A DNA stretch of 54,977 bases from Microcaldota archaeon (GCA_021817565.1 JAKAUP010000007.1:216497-271473), one strand, 5' to 3'; counted from the first letter of the stretch, positions 33,886-43,730 are shown. Notes: a model not told the origin generated them from the letters alone. A program made the numbers and translations.

Positions 33886-36267
33886 CTATGTGTAGTTGAG
33901 CTTGAATATGCGCGTATCGGAGTTCTGGTAAACAAGGCTCGCCTTAACGCTCCCGTTCCCATAGCTGCAGCTTGTCGGTCCGCACAGGAAGAGGAACTTC
34001 ACGAAGTTGCTTTCAGCCAGCTTCTCCCCCATCACGTAAGCGCCGGTTATCTGGCTGCGCCCGTTAACTACATAGTAAGAGATGAAGAGGGTTCCGTTGT
34101 AGGGTTTGCTTGCGGTGTAATTGTATTCCTGGTAATATGAGAGGTTCTCGTTGTACAGTATCGTGTGCGCTAGCGGCACATCAATGCTGCGGTTTACCAG
34201 GCTGGAATTGACCGAGAGCGTGTTTCCGACCTTTCCTATGGAGAGTGTCGCGTTGTACGATCCGCTACCCACGAAATAGTACTCGGTTCTGTTCACGTTT
34301 GAACCGTTGAGCAGGCTCGCCCCTTGGAATTGGTAGATCGAGTAGCCGTTTGTGTTGTTCATCCCGGTTTCAAGCAGCAAGCCCCCATACTCGCTCATCC
34401 AGTAGTATCTGGCGACAAGGTATTCGGGCCTATGCGTCTGGTTAAGAAGGTACTGGCTGTCTGGCGTATCGTTGAAGATGAAGTTCGCAAAGCCCTTTAT
34501 CAGCACAGGATTCTGTCCGTTCACGCTGTCAACCGAGCTCTGCCTGTTTGCCCACCCCTCAACAACAGAGCCGTCAGGCCATACCGCAAGCACTGTTGCG
34601 TTGGAAGGGGTATTGTTGCGCAGCCATGTCATGGCTGAGAGGAACTGCGGGTTGATGCCGTCCGCCTGCCCAGAAGAGAGCATTTGGACGTATGCGAATA
34701 TCGCCGAATAAGAGAGTATCAGCGCCAGAATCCCTACGTAAATGTACATGGGCAGCTTTCCCTTTCCGGACTTGAGCACAGAGGCGATAAGCGCAAAAAT
34801 TATGCCAACGAAAAGGGCAGGGAGAATGTCTATGAATACGCCTAAGTTCAATTTACCATAAAGGATGGCTAGGACGCTGATAATCATGTAAGCAGCCACA
34901 GGCACTCCGACCAATAAGAGGCTGTAAAGGTTAGGTTGTCCATACCTCTTCTCAAGTATCTTCCATAGTGCGTATACAGCGTAAGCGGCAAAGAGAGCTA
35001 CAGGCACCGCAAGTATGGAGTTGAAGCGGATTGCATGGGCTTGGAGGTAGCCGGTAAGCAGAAGATAGCTGAGTATGATGAGGAATGGTACGCTCAGCTT
35101 CAGTCTAAGTTTCCCGGATCCCAAAAGCCCTTCCGGCATCAGTTCTGCTGATGCGAAGAGAAAGAGGAATACGCCGAGTATTGCCAAGGGGAGCTGGAAT
35201 CCGAAGCTGCCCCAGATGAATGAGAGCGTGGGAGGCTGCAGCTCCTGTATAGACTCGGTAAGCGTGTTTCCAGCTATCACAAGTCCGCCCCCGCTCGCTA
35301 TGTTGGATATGTAACTTCCTCCTATGGCCAATATCAGTACCGCGCCTATGATTACTATGCCCAGTACGCTTTCAGCCCTCCTGAGAGTGCTGAAGGTAAG
35401 CATTTTGAAACCATCCCTTCTCTTCAGCACAAGTAGGAGCACAGCGTTTCCCAATAGGAGGGGTATGTAGAAGAGGAAGAAGTGAAGGCTCGAGAGCGCT
35501 TCAGGAGCCCTTATGAAGCCTATGTACATCCAGAAGTGCTGTATTAGGTATTCTACTATAATCGCAGCAGACAGAAGCATGTTCTTTTTGAGCAGGCCTA
35601 AATCGGCTATGACGAATGCGTATGCCGCAACCAGTATCGTCGCAGTCATGTAAACAAAGCTCATGAAAGGAGCGCCAGCCCACACCACCGTGCCTATGCC
35701 TATGACTGCAGCACTCGCTATGCCGAAGATCGCAACATCCCTCATCCTTTCCTTCCTGAATGCCTTGGCCAGAAGGATGAGCGAAACTATCATGAAGATG
35801 GTTATGAAACCATCCCCTCTGTAGACAAGCGCACCGGTTCTCGCTATGTCACCGCTTGATACCGCAACCATGAACATCGCAAGCAGTCCAAGCATCCTGC
35901 TCCTGAAGAGGTACATCACAAGGAAGAATGCTCCTATCGCGTCAAGCAGTCCGAAAAGGATGGGGATAAGGCGCATCACCTGCAAGGGAGTAATCGTCTT
36001 TCCGAGGAGGAGGTAGGGTATGATGCTCATATAATAGAGCCCGAGCGGTTCTGCGATGAGGTTGTGCTGCGGAAACCCAGAGAGCGCAGAATACTCCGGC
36101 ACAACGAGCCCGTTGGCAAGCGTCTGCTCTACTATTGTATAATGGAAGAAGCCGTCAGGTTCAAACATTCCCTGGAACTTGAGCAGGCCTGTCCTAAGGT
36201 ATACTCCCAATAGGAGTATGAGAACCACGGCAGCCAAGAAGGCAATCCTATTCCTGTTTATCTCCAT
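33886..36267 (-). CDS. aglB: Oligosaccharyltransferase AglB (STT3 family)
   Basis: The protein has 793 residues from ATG 36267; an upstream Met at 36354 would add an atypical 29-residue extension. It transfers a lipid-linked glycan to Asn of exported proteins on the outer face of the membrane. Thirteen or so helices (about 8-500) are followed by a soluble domain. The first-loop motif FEPDGFFHYTIVEQ matches the DxD-type region, and ESIQELQPP resembles the TIXE motif of external loop 5. The WWDYG signature is replaced by AVWPDGSVVEGWANRQSSVD, keeping W, D and G only. It is divergent from the S-layer gene, its likely main substrate, with about 240 bp between them. Confidence 0.88.
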   Translation of the reverse strand: MEINRNRIAFLAAVVLILLLGVYLRTGLLKFQGMFEPDGFFHYTIVEQTLANGLVVPEYSALSGFPQHNLIAEPLGLYYMSIIPYLLLGKTITPLQVMRLIPILFGLLDAIGAFFLVMYLFRSRMLGLLAMFMVAVSSGDIARTGALVYRGDGFITIFMIVSLILLAKAFRKERMRDVAIFGIASAAVIGIGTVVWAGAPFMSFVYMTATILVAAYAFVIADLGLLKKNMLLSAAIIVEYLIQHFWMYIGFIRAPEALSSLHFFLFYIPLLLGNAVLLLVLKRRDGFKMLTFSTLRRAESVLGIVIIGAVLILAIGGSYISNIASGGGLVIAGNTLTESIQELQPPTLSFIWGSFGFQLPLAILGVFLFLFASAELMPEGLLGSGKLRLKLSVPFLIILSYLLLTGYLQAHAIRFNSILAVPVALFAAYAVYALWKILEKRYGQPNLYSLLLVGVPVAAYMIISVLAILYGKLNLGVFIDILPALFVGIIFALIASVLKSGKGKLPMYIYVGILALILSYSAIFAYVQMLSSGQADGINPQFLSAMTWLRNNTPSNATVLAVWPDGSVVEGWANRQSSVDSVNGQNPVLIKGFANFIFNDTPDSQYLLNQTHRPEYLVARYYWMSEYGGLLLETGMNNTNGYSIYQFQGASLLNGSNVNRTEYYFVGSGSYNATLSIGKVGNTLSVNSSLVNRSIDVPLAHTILYNENLSYYQEYNYTASKPYNGTLFISYYVVNGRSQITGAYVMGEKLAESNFVKFLFLCGPTSCSYGNGSVKASLVYQNSDTRIFKLNYT

Positions 36268-36506
36268 TAAGAAGCACCGACAGGGATTAATGGACAGGAA
36301 GTTTAATAAATGGAACTGTGTCCAAAGAAGGGGTTTTGTAAGGAAAAGGGGCAAAAACAGGAAAAAGTTCGTTAATCAAAGAACTCAACTACCGCAATAG
36401 CAATATATAAATAAAATCTTTTTTATACAATCAAGAAACCTTTAAATACTTATCTTTTACATTTGATTGTAATTTAACAATAAACGTTAAATGCAAAGAT
36501 GGTAGT
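36268..36506. promoter_or_regulatory. Divergent aglB / S-layer promoter region
   Basis: On the plus strand there are two TATA-like boxes, CAATATATAAATAAAA (36401-36416) and CCTTTAAATAC (36439-36449). The second predicts a start near 36472 and a leader of about 35 nt before the S-layer ATG, longer than for most genes here. On the minus strand, TTATTAAAC (about 36302-36310) serves aglB. The double TATA and leader fit strong expression of the S-layer gene. Confidence 0.55.
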
Positions 36507-39449
36507 ATGAATAGACTAAAAGCGAAGAGAATAGCAGCCGTCGTAGGTGGCGCTGCTTTGTTAGGTCTTGGGATCGCGTTCGCAGGTCCTGTAACATTCC
36601 AGAATGTACCAATAATCAACAACGCGGGAGCTCCCGTAGTGCAGGTTGTCATTGGGCACAGTGCACAGCCAAGCGACGGCGTCGCTGCAGCTAGCATCGC
36701 GGCAGCAATAGGAAACCTTGCATACGTCTCAACCCCGGTAACTGCAAGCGTCAATGCGACGCAGGCGGCAAAGGTGCTCGGTGCAACCGTTCCATCCTCA
36801 TCCGTGACGCTCTCAAACGAGCAGGTGTGGTTGAATGAGAGCTCATCAGCATCATTCGGAAGCAACTCATATGGCTTCACTGCGCTGATTGGTTCAGTAT
36901 TCAACAAGGCTATACAGCTTGGTTCACCAATCAACACAAAACAAAACTCAACAAACCAGATATCGCACAACCCTTCATATACATACAACTCTGTATCTAC
37001 ATCGATAAACCCGCAGCCAAGCCCATACGTAGCATACGGCGCTCCATCAGTGAGCAGCGTAACAGCGACATACAACGGAGGCGGACTCTCATTCTCGACA
37101 TTCTCTAACTCCACATACAATGCCGATGATCTGCTGCAGGTAAGCTCAACACAGCTGCCTTCACTGCTCAACAACTACGGAAACAATGGGGAAACAGAGT
37201 ACCTATGGTTGGCCGGATTCCCTGTGTTCAACCAGAACACAAAGGAGTTCAACCTCGCAAGCGCAACAGGCGCATACCAGTTGGTATTCAACAAACCAAT
37301 AACAATGAAGACAAGCACCAACGGCATCAACAACGCTGACATAACCCTGCTTGGCCAGAACTGGACCATACTGACATACACAGCACCAGATAACAACGCC
37401 ACAACAGGTTCAGTACCATCCTCAAGTACGGTCGCTGGCGGTAAGATACAGCTTGCACAGGCACTCACACCTGTCCAGACAGTTTATGTAGGGAAGAGCT
37501 TCCAGTTTGGAAACTTCACAGTTCAGCTTGCTGACCTGGGAAGGGCAAACGCACAAGGACAGAGCCCTGCAATACTGAATATATACTACAATGGAGGCAA
37601 CACGCCGACAAACACAACATCCATATACGCCCCTAACCTGACCAAGTTCAATGTCTCAGGACATTTGCTGTTCCTGAAGGTAAAGAACGTGACCAACGGT
37701 TACACAATACAGTATGCAAAGGTGCAGGCGTACTCGAATGTGTACAACATAACGGGTGGTCAGGTGCTGAACCAGACAAACGACCCAGGATGGGACGCAG
37801 AGCTTCTATGGACAAACAGCTCATCGACCGGTCATCCGAATGCGTTGCAGAGCATAATCTTGGTAAACAACACGGCAACAAGCCTGACTCCAGGACAAAG
37901 CTTCAGCTTCATCCAGAGCCCATCGGCCTACAAGCTCACATTCTTGGGGCAGACACTCGGATCATCCGCATTTGACCCAGTGACAATACAGAGCGAGCAT
38001 CAGGGAAGCGTAACATACGCAAACCTCGGTACCGCAGCTGCACTCTCAGGGGCAAACGCGATAAGCAATGTGACCGAGCCTGCAGAGGAACTGGTAGTGA
38101 CAAGCTCAATACCTGGCGCATTCACAGTAGGATCTGCGCCTGAGAGTTCGACACTCACATATGACCTCGTGCCATATCAGTTCAACTCTACTACAACCAA
38201 CGCTCCATCAACTGCAACAGTGTATGCATACGCAACCGCACCAGCAAACGGCTTGGTAAACGTGAACAGCGATCTACAGGTTACGGTAAGCGGATATGAT
38301 GGAAGCACTCATCTGAACCCATCATTCACCACTAACACGATCGGCACCAACCCAGCCACAGAAACAAATATAGGTAGTGTAGCAAGCGGATTCACAAATG
38401 TTACCTCGATAAAGGTATCAAAGGTGATTCCGGGACTCGTAGTGCGTGTGGTTGAGACCAACTTGGTAGCATCATTGGATGCTAATGCAACAGGCCCAAT
38501 GGTACTGTACGCACCTGCCTCTGGCAAAGTGTACGACCAGGTCACACCAGGCCTAACAGCAACATACAACCAGCACAACGGCCAGCCGACAACAACCTTC
38601 AGCCTAACTCCGACATCGGGCGTAGTATTCAACGGAGGCAAATCCAATGAGTACTTCACATACACAATGGACGAGTTGGCAGTTCCAAGCCAGTCAAGTG
38701 AGGTGGACTCAGTAGCATTCGGTCTGTTCAACAACACAGCCGGAGTCTCATCTGAGCCGCTGTTCATACTGAACGGAACAGTGTCCGGTGCGAAGAACAA
38801 CGTGACATATACGCCAACAGTGGGTGCAGCAATCAACGCAAACCAGAGCTTTGTGACTGAGCGCGGAAGCAAGATCGCCTCAATAGGCCCGCAGCAGATA
38901 ACATTCGACATAGCAAAGAGCGTCGACCAACTACAATTCGTCGTAGCTCCTTCAAGCAGCTCAAGTTCGAATGCTGTCTCATACGCACTGCACGGCCCAT
39001 ACGGCGTAGGACAGGCTACAAACCTGGCGAACGTCTCGATAGGCAAGGTAACAGCGAACGTATCAGTAGCTCCTGGAGCACACTTCACAGTGACTGGAAT
39101 CAGCAACCTGACAGCAACACCATCAGTGAGTAGCGCAGACACACCTGTGTTATTGAAGAACCTGAGCGCAGGATCTCCAAACAACCTGGTAGTGCTTGAC
39201 TCACAGGCAAACGCTGGAAGCACGCTGATACTGGTAGGAAGCGGATATGTGAACTCTCTCAGCGCATCGCTGCAGAGCGCACTCGGCATATCAATAAGCC
39301 CAACCACCCCAGAGGTATTGCAGGCATACGCCGCAAACACCACAAGAGGTGCAAGGATATTGGTCGCAGGGTACCTAGCAAACCAGACAACGGCAGAGGC
39401 AAACTCCTTCATCCAGGACCTGTACAGCTCGGCAGCAAGCAGCAGTTAA
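36507..39449 (+). CDS. S-layer protein
   Basis: The 980-residue protein is probably the main surface-lattice subunit. It has a signal peptide (AAVVGGAALLGLGIAFAGPV), then the N-terminal pattern PVVQVVIGHSAQPSDGVAAA followed by SIAAAIGNLAYVS, which matches the start of methanogen-type S-layer proteins (G-x-P-x-x-x-VVG, then SDxVAAAxIAAxIG). The remainder is beta-rich with many Asn-x-Ser/Thr sequons. There is no clear C-terminal membrane helix; a conserved-looking end ARILVAGYLANQTTAEANSF resembles the other S-layer family end. Few cysteines are present, as usual for acid-exposed proteins. Its codon use and terminator suggest high expression. Neighbouring AglB would glycosylate it. Confidence 0.85.
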   Translation: MNRLKAKRIAAVVGGAALLGLGIAFAGPVTFQNVPIINNAGAPVVQVVIGHSAQPSDGVAAASIAAAIGNLAYVSTPVTASVNATQAAKVLGATVPSSSVTLSNEQVWLNESSSASFGSNSYGFTALIGSVFNKAIQLGSPINTKQNSTNQISHNPSYTYNSVSTSINPQPSPYVAYGAPSVSSVTATYNGGGLSFSTFSNSTYNADDLLQVSSTQLPSLLNNYGNNGETEYLWLAGFPVFNQNTKEFNLASATGAYQLVFNKPITMKTSTNGINNADITLLGQNWTILTYTAPDNNATTGSVPSSSTVAGGKIQLAQALTPVQTVYVGKSFQFGNFTVQLADLGRANAQGQSPAILNIYYNGGNTPTNTTSIYAPNLTKFNVSGHLLFLKVKNVTNGYTIQYAKVQAYSNVYNITGGQVLNQTNDPGWDAELLWTNSSSTGHPNALQSIILVNNTATSLTPGQSFSFIQSPSAYKLTFLGQTLGSSAFDPVTIQSEHQGSVTYANLGTAAALSGANAISNVTEPAEELVVTSSIPGAFTVGSAPESSTLTYDLVPYQFNSTTTNAPSTATVYAYATAPANGLVNVNSDLQVTVSGYDGSTHLNPSFTTNTIGTNPATETNIGSVASGFTNVTSIKVSKVIPGLVVRVVETNLVASLDANATGPMVLYAPASGKVYDQVTPGLTATYNQHNGQPTTTFSLTPTSGVVFNGGKSNEYFTYTMDELAVPSQSSEVDSVAFGLFNNTAGVSSEPLFILNGTVSGAKNNVTYTPTVGAAINANQSFVTERGSKIASIGPQQITFDIAKSVDQLQFVVAPSSSSSSNAVSYALHGPYGVGQATNLANVSIGKVTANVSVAPGAHFTVTGISNLTATPSVSSADTPVLLKNLSAGSPNNLVVLDSQANAGSTLILVGSGYVNSLSASLQSALGISISPTTPEVLQAYAANTTRGARILVAGYLANQTTAEANSFIQDLYSSAASSS

Positions 39450-39476
39450 ATGCTGCTTCCTTTTTTCTTTTTTTCT
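39437..39476 (+). terminator. Intrinsic-type terminator of the S-layer gene
   Basis: A perfect 8-bp stem AAGCAGCA/TGCTGCTT with a 6-nt loop (39437-39458) spans the stop codon and is followed by CC and long T runs. It has the same design as the terminator at 31378-31423: a hairpin overlapping the stop codon. Confidence 0.75.
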
Positions 39477-39567
39477 GATTTTTTCTCTTCCTTTCTTTTA
39501 TAAACTTCAACCGCGTAGCGTAGCTTTGCGCTTCTATCATTCGTAACCGCATCCCACACAATCCAGT

Positions 39568-39583
39568 AAGCTTTTTAAAGCTT
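39568..39583 (+). promoter_or_regulatory. Palindromic TATA box
   Basis: AAGCTTTTTAAAGCTT is a near-perfect inverted repeat with a TTTTTAAA core, about 34 nt before the ATG at 39610. Symmetry may allow bidirectional binding or a regulator site overlapping the TATA box. Confidence 0.5.
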
Positions 39584-39609
39584 AATTCTCTAATAGATGC
39601 GGTGCGACC

Positions 39610-41913
39610 ATGAAAAGTATACTTCCTATCCTAATCTTCGCCTTATTTGCTATCATCATCTCTACAGCCTATTCATCTGTTCCACAACCATCCCTCTCCG
39701 CGCTTTACTCATTTTACGGTATAAAGAACGTGAACCACATATCAAACATAACATATGGCACAGGCACATACACTATAATCTATTTCGACAATGCGAGCAG
39801 CGCGCTTGTTAACACCACCGGATCAAGATACGCGCTCGAAACAGACCCTTCCTCGATATCCAGCATCATTTCAGCATATCTAAAAAAATCCTATTATCCG
39901 AGCAACAGCGTATTCCAGAATCTTTCCGCTGATATGGAAGCATACCGCTCCACAACCTCAGAGCAGCTCAGCCTCTGTCTTTCCTTTACAGGTTTAAGGT
40001 ACACCTCCTGCACACAGCAGAACGGCTGCAGGGCCTGCTATGACACGAACTACTGCACTCAGGAAATAGACGGATTCGGCGCGCAGTTTGCATACGGCAT
40101 AATGAACTTTTCTGAGACGTACACCGCTTTCAACAAGAGCTACAGCAGCTTCCTCAACCTTACCTCTTCGATAAACAGCACAAACTACGGAACTGACGTG
40201 CCTGCACTCTACGCCGCGGCACTGAACGTAAGCTCATCATCTCAGGCAATCCCTGACTCAGACATATTCCCGGTGCAGAACGTATCAACCTCGCAGCTCA
40301 GCTCCTGCCCTTACACATTTAGCTCAACCCCATGGTACTGCGGCGCAAAGTTCATAGGCGGGTTCTGCCCTTCAGTCTGGTTCAACTCAACAAACATGTC
40401 GAAGATATTGAACCAGGTCAGCACGCTTAAATCGCTTCCAGTATACAACGCAACGATATACCAGTACGCCTCGTCAGAGGCGCAGGTTGCGCAGGGCATA
40501 ATCAGCGCATACAACGAGCGCACAAACCTTACCTTGTATGATTCTGCAGACGTATTCCTCAGTCCCCTATACAACTCAACAGTCAAGGAGTCAGATTTCA
40601 TACTGGGAAAGTTCGTATACCCGCCGCTATCAAACTCCCTCGCCTCTCTCGAATCCAAATTCTCATCATTCCAGTCGCTCACATACAACCAGAACGTAAC
40701 AGAGGCAAACGCGGTAATATCATCAATGATAAAGAACACTAGCGAGTTGTATGGCATGGCAGCCTCAATGTACCTGCCGGTATACAACACCTCAAAGCAG
40801 AACAACGCGAAGATAAGCATCATCAAGCTTGATTACCAGCAGGGACATGTTCCCTCTGAGTTAACCACGCTGGAAAGCGCGCAGAACACGATAAACGCAG
40901 AACTCTCAGGAAAGGTGAACGATACCCAGCTCTCCTCAATAAGCGCGAATGCAACCTCTGTCTCATCCAAGCTTTCCGGTATCTCAGCTCCGTTCTCAAT
41001 GGGCGCCTTTGTAAAATCCACTGACTACTGGTTCATCAGCGCGATCTTCAAGGGCTCCGCAAATCCCTCAAGCCCAGCTTACCCTGCAGCAGCAGCTCTT
41101 CTCTCTCTCATAATAGGGCTGATTATCTTCTGTATGCTCTTCATGCTCATCAGGCCTCCAAAGAAGCAGCAGCACATGGAACATATGGCGCACAAGCGCA
41201 AGAAGGGCAGCAAGAACAAGCTTGCGATGCTCGGCATAGCATTCATAGCGCTTGTGTTAATATACCCGTCCATCACATACTACTACGCAGCATCTGCAAA
41301 CAGCTTCATACCATCAAGCTATTTCATATCAAAGGCCGCCTCTTCCAACACGATAGCGGTATACAAGGGCAGCGCGCTCCAGTCATGCATCTCAAACCTT
41401 ACCTCAACATTTTCAAAGTCGGGAAAGCGCGTCCTCTACATAGGTAGCGCATCCTCTTCCTCGACCTACAGTATACTGCAGGTCAACCTGAAGGGCACAG
41501 GCTCGGACAGCTTCTCGCCAAACAACGGCACGACCTCAGTTATGGTGTCATACTCCTCGAATAACGCGACCGGCAGCATTTCAGTATACAACAACGCAGG
41601 CAAGCAGGTATCCGAGTTCATACTCAATGGCGGTTCGTCCGAATCCGGGAACCAGACGGTAAGCGGAAGCGCATCCGGCACATGGAGCGTAAAGTACAAC
41701 ATTTCCTCATCAGCCTCATTCAGCGCAGAAGGCATATCGGCTCCGACATCCCTGCAGGCGAACAGCATAACCATCTCCAATGCGATATCATCATCAATTC
41801 CAACCATATATGCATCCAACCAGACGGTGTACAAGGGCCTTCTTGGGTACGTGATGTACATGAACTCCTCTATGCTAGGCAGCGCTTGTCCTGCGTCATC
41901 GCTCTTCAATTAG
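39610..41913 (+). CDS. Exported protein with two ectodomains and a central membrane hairpin
   Basis: The 767-residue protein starts with a signal peptide or anchor (ILPILIFALFAIIISTAYSS). Residues 20-485 form an ectodomain rich in Ser, Thr and Asn, with a helical-looking body and a cysteine cluster near 118-150 (CLSFTGLRYTSCTQQNGCRA then CYDTNYC). Two transmembrane helices follow (LLSLIIGLIIFCMLFMLI and LAMLGIAFIALVLIYPSITY) around a short basic cytoplasmic loop, then a second ectodomain (about 565-767). I do not recognise a family. The seven clustered cysteines suggest disulfides or metal binding outside the cell. It is followed 13 nt later by another anchored protein, likely one operon. Confidence 0.65.
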   Translation: MKSILPILIFALFAIIISTAYSSVPQPSLSALYSFYGIKNVNHISNITYGTGTYTIIYFDNASSALVNTTGSRYALETDPSSISSIISAYLKKSYYPSNSVFQNLSADMEAYRSTTSEQLSLCLSFTGLRYTSCTQQNGCRACYDTNYCTQEIDGFGAQFAYGIMNFSETYTAFNKSYSSFLNLTSSINSTNYGTDVPALYAAALNVSSSSQAIPDSDIFPVQNVSTSQLSSCPYTFSSTPWYCGAKFIGGFCPSVWFNSTNMSKILNQVSTLKSLPVYNATIYQYASSEAQVAQGIISAYNERTNLTLYDSADVFLSPLYNSTVKESDFILGKFVYPPLSNSLASLESKFSSFQSLTYNQNVTEANAVISSMIKNTSELYGMAASMYLPVYNTSKQNNAKISIIKLDYQQGHVPSELTTLESAQNTINAELSGKVNDTQLSSISANATSVSSKLSGISAPFSMGAFVKSTDYWFISAIFKGSANPSSPAYPAAAALLSLIIGLIIFCMLFMLIRPPKKQQHMEHMAHKRKKGSKNKLAMLGIAFIALVLIYPSITYYYAASANSFIPSSYFISKAASSNTIAVYKGSALQSCISNLTSTFSKSGKRVLYIGSASSSSTYSILQVNLKGTGSDSFSPNNGTTSVMVSYSSNNATGSISVYNNAGKQVSEFILNGGSSESGNQTVSGSASGTWSVKYNISSSASFSAEGISAPTSLQANSITISNAISSSIPTIYASNQTVYKGLLGYVMYMNSSMLGSACPASSLFN

Positions 41914-41926
41914 ACAGGTGTGAATA

Positions 41927-42511
41927 ATGCGCAGCACGCAAAAAAAAGAAGATAAGAAGGAAAAGGCTGGGAAAGAGACAAAGCCACTGGCAGAGCCGGT
42001 CTCAAGGGGAAGGGAGATAGCCGCGGTAGTTGCAGCAGTCCTGATTGTAGCTGTTGTGCTTACCGCATACGTCTACTCCCTCGGTTACTTCCCGATATCA
42101 AAAGCGCCCACCGGCACTATCCAATCTTTCGCACGTGCGCTTAACGCCTCAAACACAGTGCGCATATTCGTAAGCGACCCTAACAGCACCATTTACATAA
42201 ATACCACTTACTGCGCGACAAGCTTCATATACCAGCTTGAGAAGGAGCGCAACATACACAAGCCCCCATCCTCCATCGACTTTTTCGTCGTATCGCCAAA
42301 CCAGAGCTGCACGTACTCGATTGGCCTCCAGAATGCGTCCAACTACACAACAGGCACAGCATCAAAGTGCGATTCGATATCAGCAAAGAGCCCGACAATA
42401 TGGGTCAATTACAGCTCGTCCAATTCAACAAAAGTATACGGAAACAGCCTTTACATCAGCGGCGACAACCGATACCTCTTCGAATGCGCAGGAGCAGCCG
42501 AACTGACTTGA
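41927..42511 (+). CDS. Type II membrane-anchored extracytoplasmic protein
   Basis: The 194-residue protein has a charged cytoplasmic N-terminus (KKEDKKEKAGKETK), one transmembrane helix (EIAAVVAAVLIVAVVLTAYV) near residues 30-50 and an outside domain of about 140 residues with four cysteines (TYCATSFIY, NQSCTYS, ASKCDSIS, LFECAGA) that could form two disulfides. Family unknown. It shares layout with the anchored protein at 45504. Its stop lies 1 nt from the end of the convergent aRF1 gene. Confidence 0.6.
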   Translation: MRSTQKKEDKKEKAGKETKPLAEPVSRGREIAAVVAAVLIVAVVLTAYVYSLGYFPISKAPTGTIQSFARALNASNTVRIFVSDPNSTIYINTTYCATSFIYQLEKERNIHKPPSSIDFFVVSPNQSCTYSIGLQNASNYTTGTASKCDSISAKSPTIWVNYSSSNSTKVYGNSLYISGDNRYLFECAGAAELT

Positions 42512-42512
42512 G

Positions 42513-43724
42513 CTACTTGTACTTGAGCAGTGCGGCTATGCCTCCAAAGCCCAACAGCAACTCCTTCCCATACTCGCTATCCGCGCTTATGAACTGTATC
42601 GCAACACCGCTTCTCTCCGCAATCTCCACAACCTCTTCCACCACGTCCACATCCGAGACTATCTGCAGATAGCCTCCGCAGCTATGCCTTTCCTCCACAA
42701 CGTCTCCCTGCACAACCCTCTCAGCTTCCTGGCCGCATGTGTTGCACTTGTATCTCACTTTGTGTATCTCAGCGTCCTCGCTTATTATAAGCGTCTCCAC
42801 CTTCCCGTTCTCCAATGCGCTTTTCACGTTCTGGTAGCCTGTCGCCACATTCCCGTTCTTCGCAATCTCGCCCTTCATCCTCCCTATCAGCTTCTGCTCC
42901 TTTATCACTTTCTGCTCTGACAAGAGGTCCTTCGCATGGTCAAGCAGTTCCTTTACCCCGACGTTCTCGTCCGTATATCCTGTATCGAAAACGCCCAACA
43001 CCTTTATCTGGTAGTTCAGGTTTTTCGACTTGACGAAGTTCTCCTTTGTCGGGCCGGGCCCTCCGACAATCAACCCGTTTACCTTAAATTCGTACTTCTC
43101 GAACACCGCGTTGACCGCGTCGCCCACGCTCTGGTAATAATGCTCTATGCTGTCCACCCTTATTCTCTCGAACCTTGCCTGGGATTGCCCTCCCTTGTTC
43201 ACCTTCTGGTGCGCAAAGGAATGCACCTTCTTTTCCGTGAAGAATTGCGAACCTTTTAGTATCCCTATAATCGCATCCCTTCCATCCATTATAAGTATAC
43301 CGTACATTCCAGCAGTATCGAAGAGCGCCTCTATCGGGGAGAGAAGGAAGCTGGAATCGCACCTGTATATATTCGCCCTTATCGCTTCCGGAGGCTCTAT
43401 GCTGAAGAGCCGTATGTCCGGCTTGTCCTGCATCTTCGATACATTCCCGCAGAATACCGCTATCCCGTTCTTCGGGGGCTTGTTGTACAGCTTCAGGTAC
43501 TGCACTATCTTCTCTATCGCGTTCTGCACGTTCTGCCTTGTTGTCTTTGATTTTATGTTTCCCGACTGGCTCTTCTCGTCCTTCAACTTGTTTACCTCTT
43601 CCGATATCTGGAAATTTGGAGGCACATATATGCTTATCAGCTCTGTCCCATATCCTCTTATGGACCTCAGCCTCTTCAAGGTCTTTTTCATCTCGTACTC
43701 CTTAATCGTGTCAGACATGCACAT
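42513..43724 (-). CDS. prf1: Peptide chain release factor subunit 1 (aRF1)
   Basis: The 403-residue factor reads all three stop codons and triggers peptide release on the ribosome. It has the stop-codon motif NIKS (SQSGNIKSKTTRQNV, near residue 56), the YxCxxxF motif (YRCDSSFLL, near 125), the catalytic GGQ loop (KGGQSQARFERIR, near 175) and a zinc-type CNTCG in the C-terminal domain. Length is typical for archaea. Its start lies 6 nt after the serS stop, so the two translation genes form an operon. Initiation at the third codon (Met) is equally possible. Confidence 0.96.
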   Translation of the reverse strand: MCMSDTIKEYEMKKTLKRLRSIRGYGTELISIYVPPNFQISEEVNKLKDEKSQSGNIKSKTTRQNVQNAIEKIVQYLKLYNKPPKNGIAVFCGNVSKMQDKPDIRLFSIEPPEAIRANIYRCDSSFLLSPIEALFDTAGMYGILIMDGRDAIIGILKGSQFFTEKKVHSFAHQKVNKGGQSQARFERIRVDSIEHYYQSVGDAVNAVFEKYEFKVNGLIVGGPGPTKENFVKSKNLNYQIKVLGVFDTGYTDENVGVKELLDHAKDLLSEQKVIKEQKLIGRMKGEIAKNGNVATGYQNVKSALENGKVETLIISEDAEIHKVRYKCNTCGQEAERVVQGDVVEERHSCGGYLQIVSDVDVVEEVVEIAERSGVAIQFISADSEYGKELLLGFGGIAALLKYK

Positions 43725-43730
43725 ACGCCA

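Noticed and set aside
38309-39412. 367-codon minus-strand frame opposite the S-layer gene
   Set aside because: The plus frame has a signal peptide, S-layer motif, promoter and terminator; the minus frame is a by-product of biased codon use.
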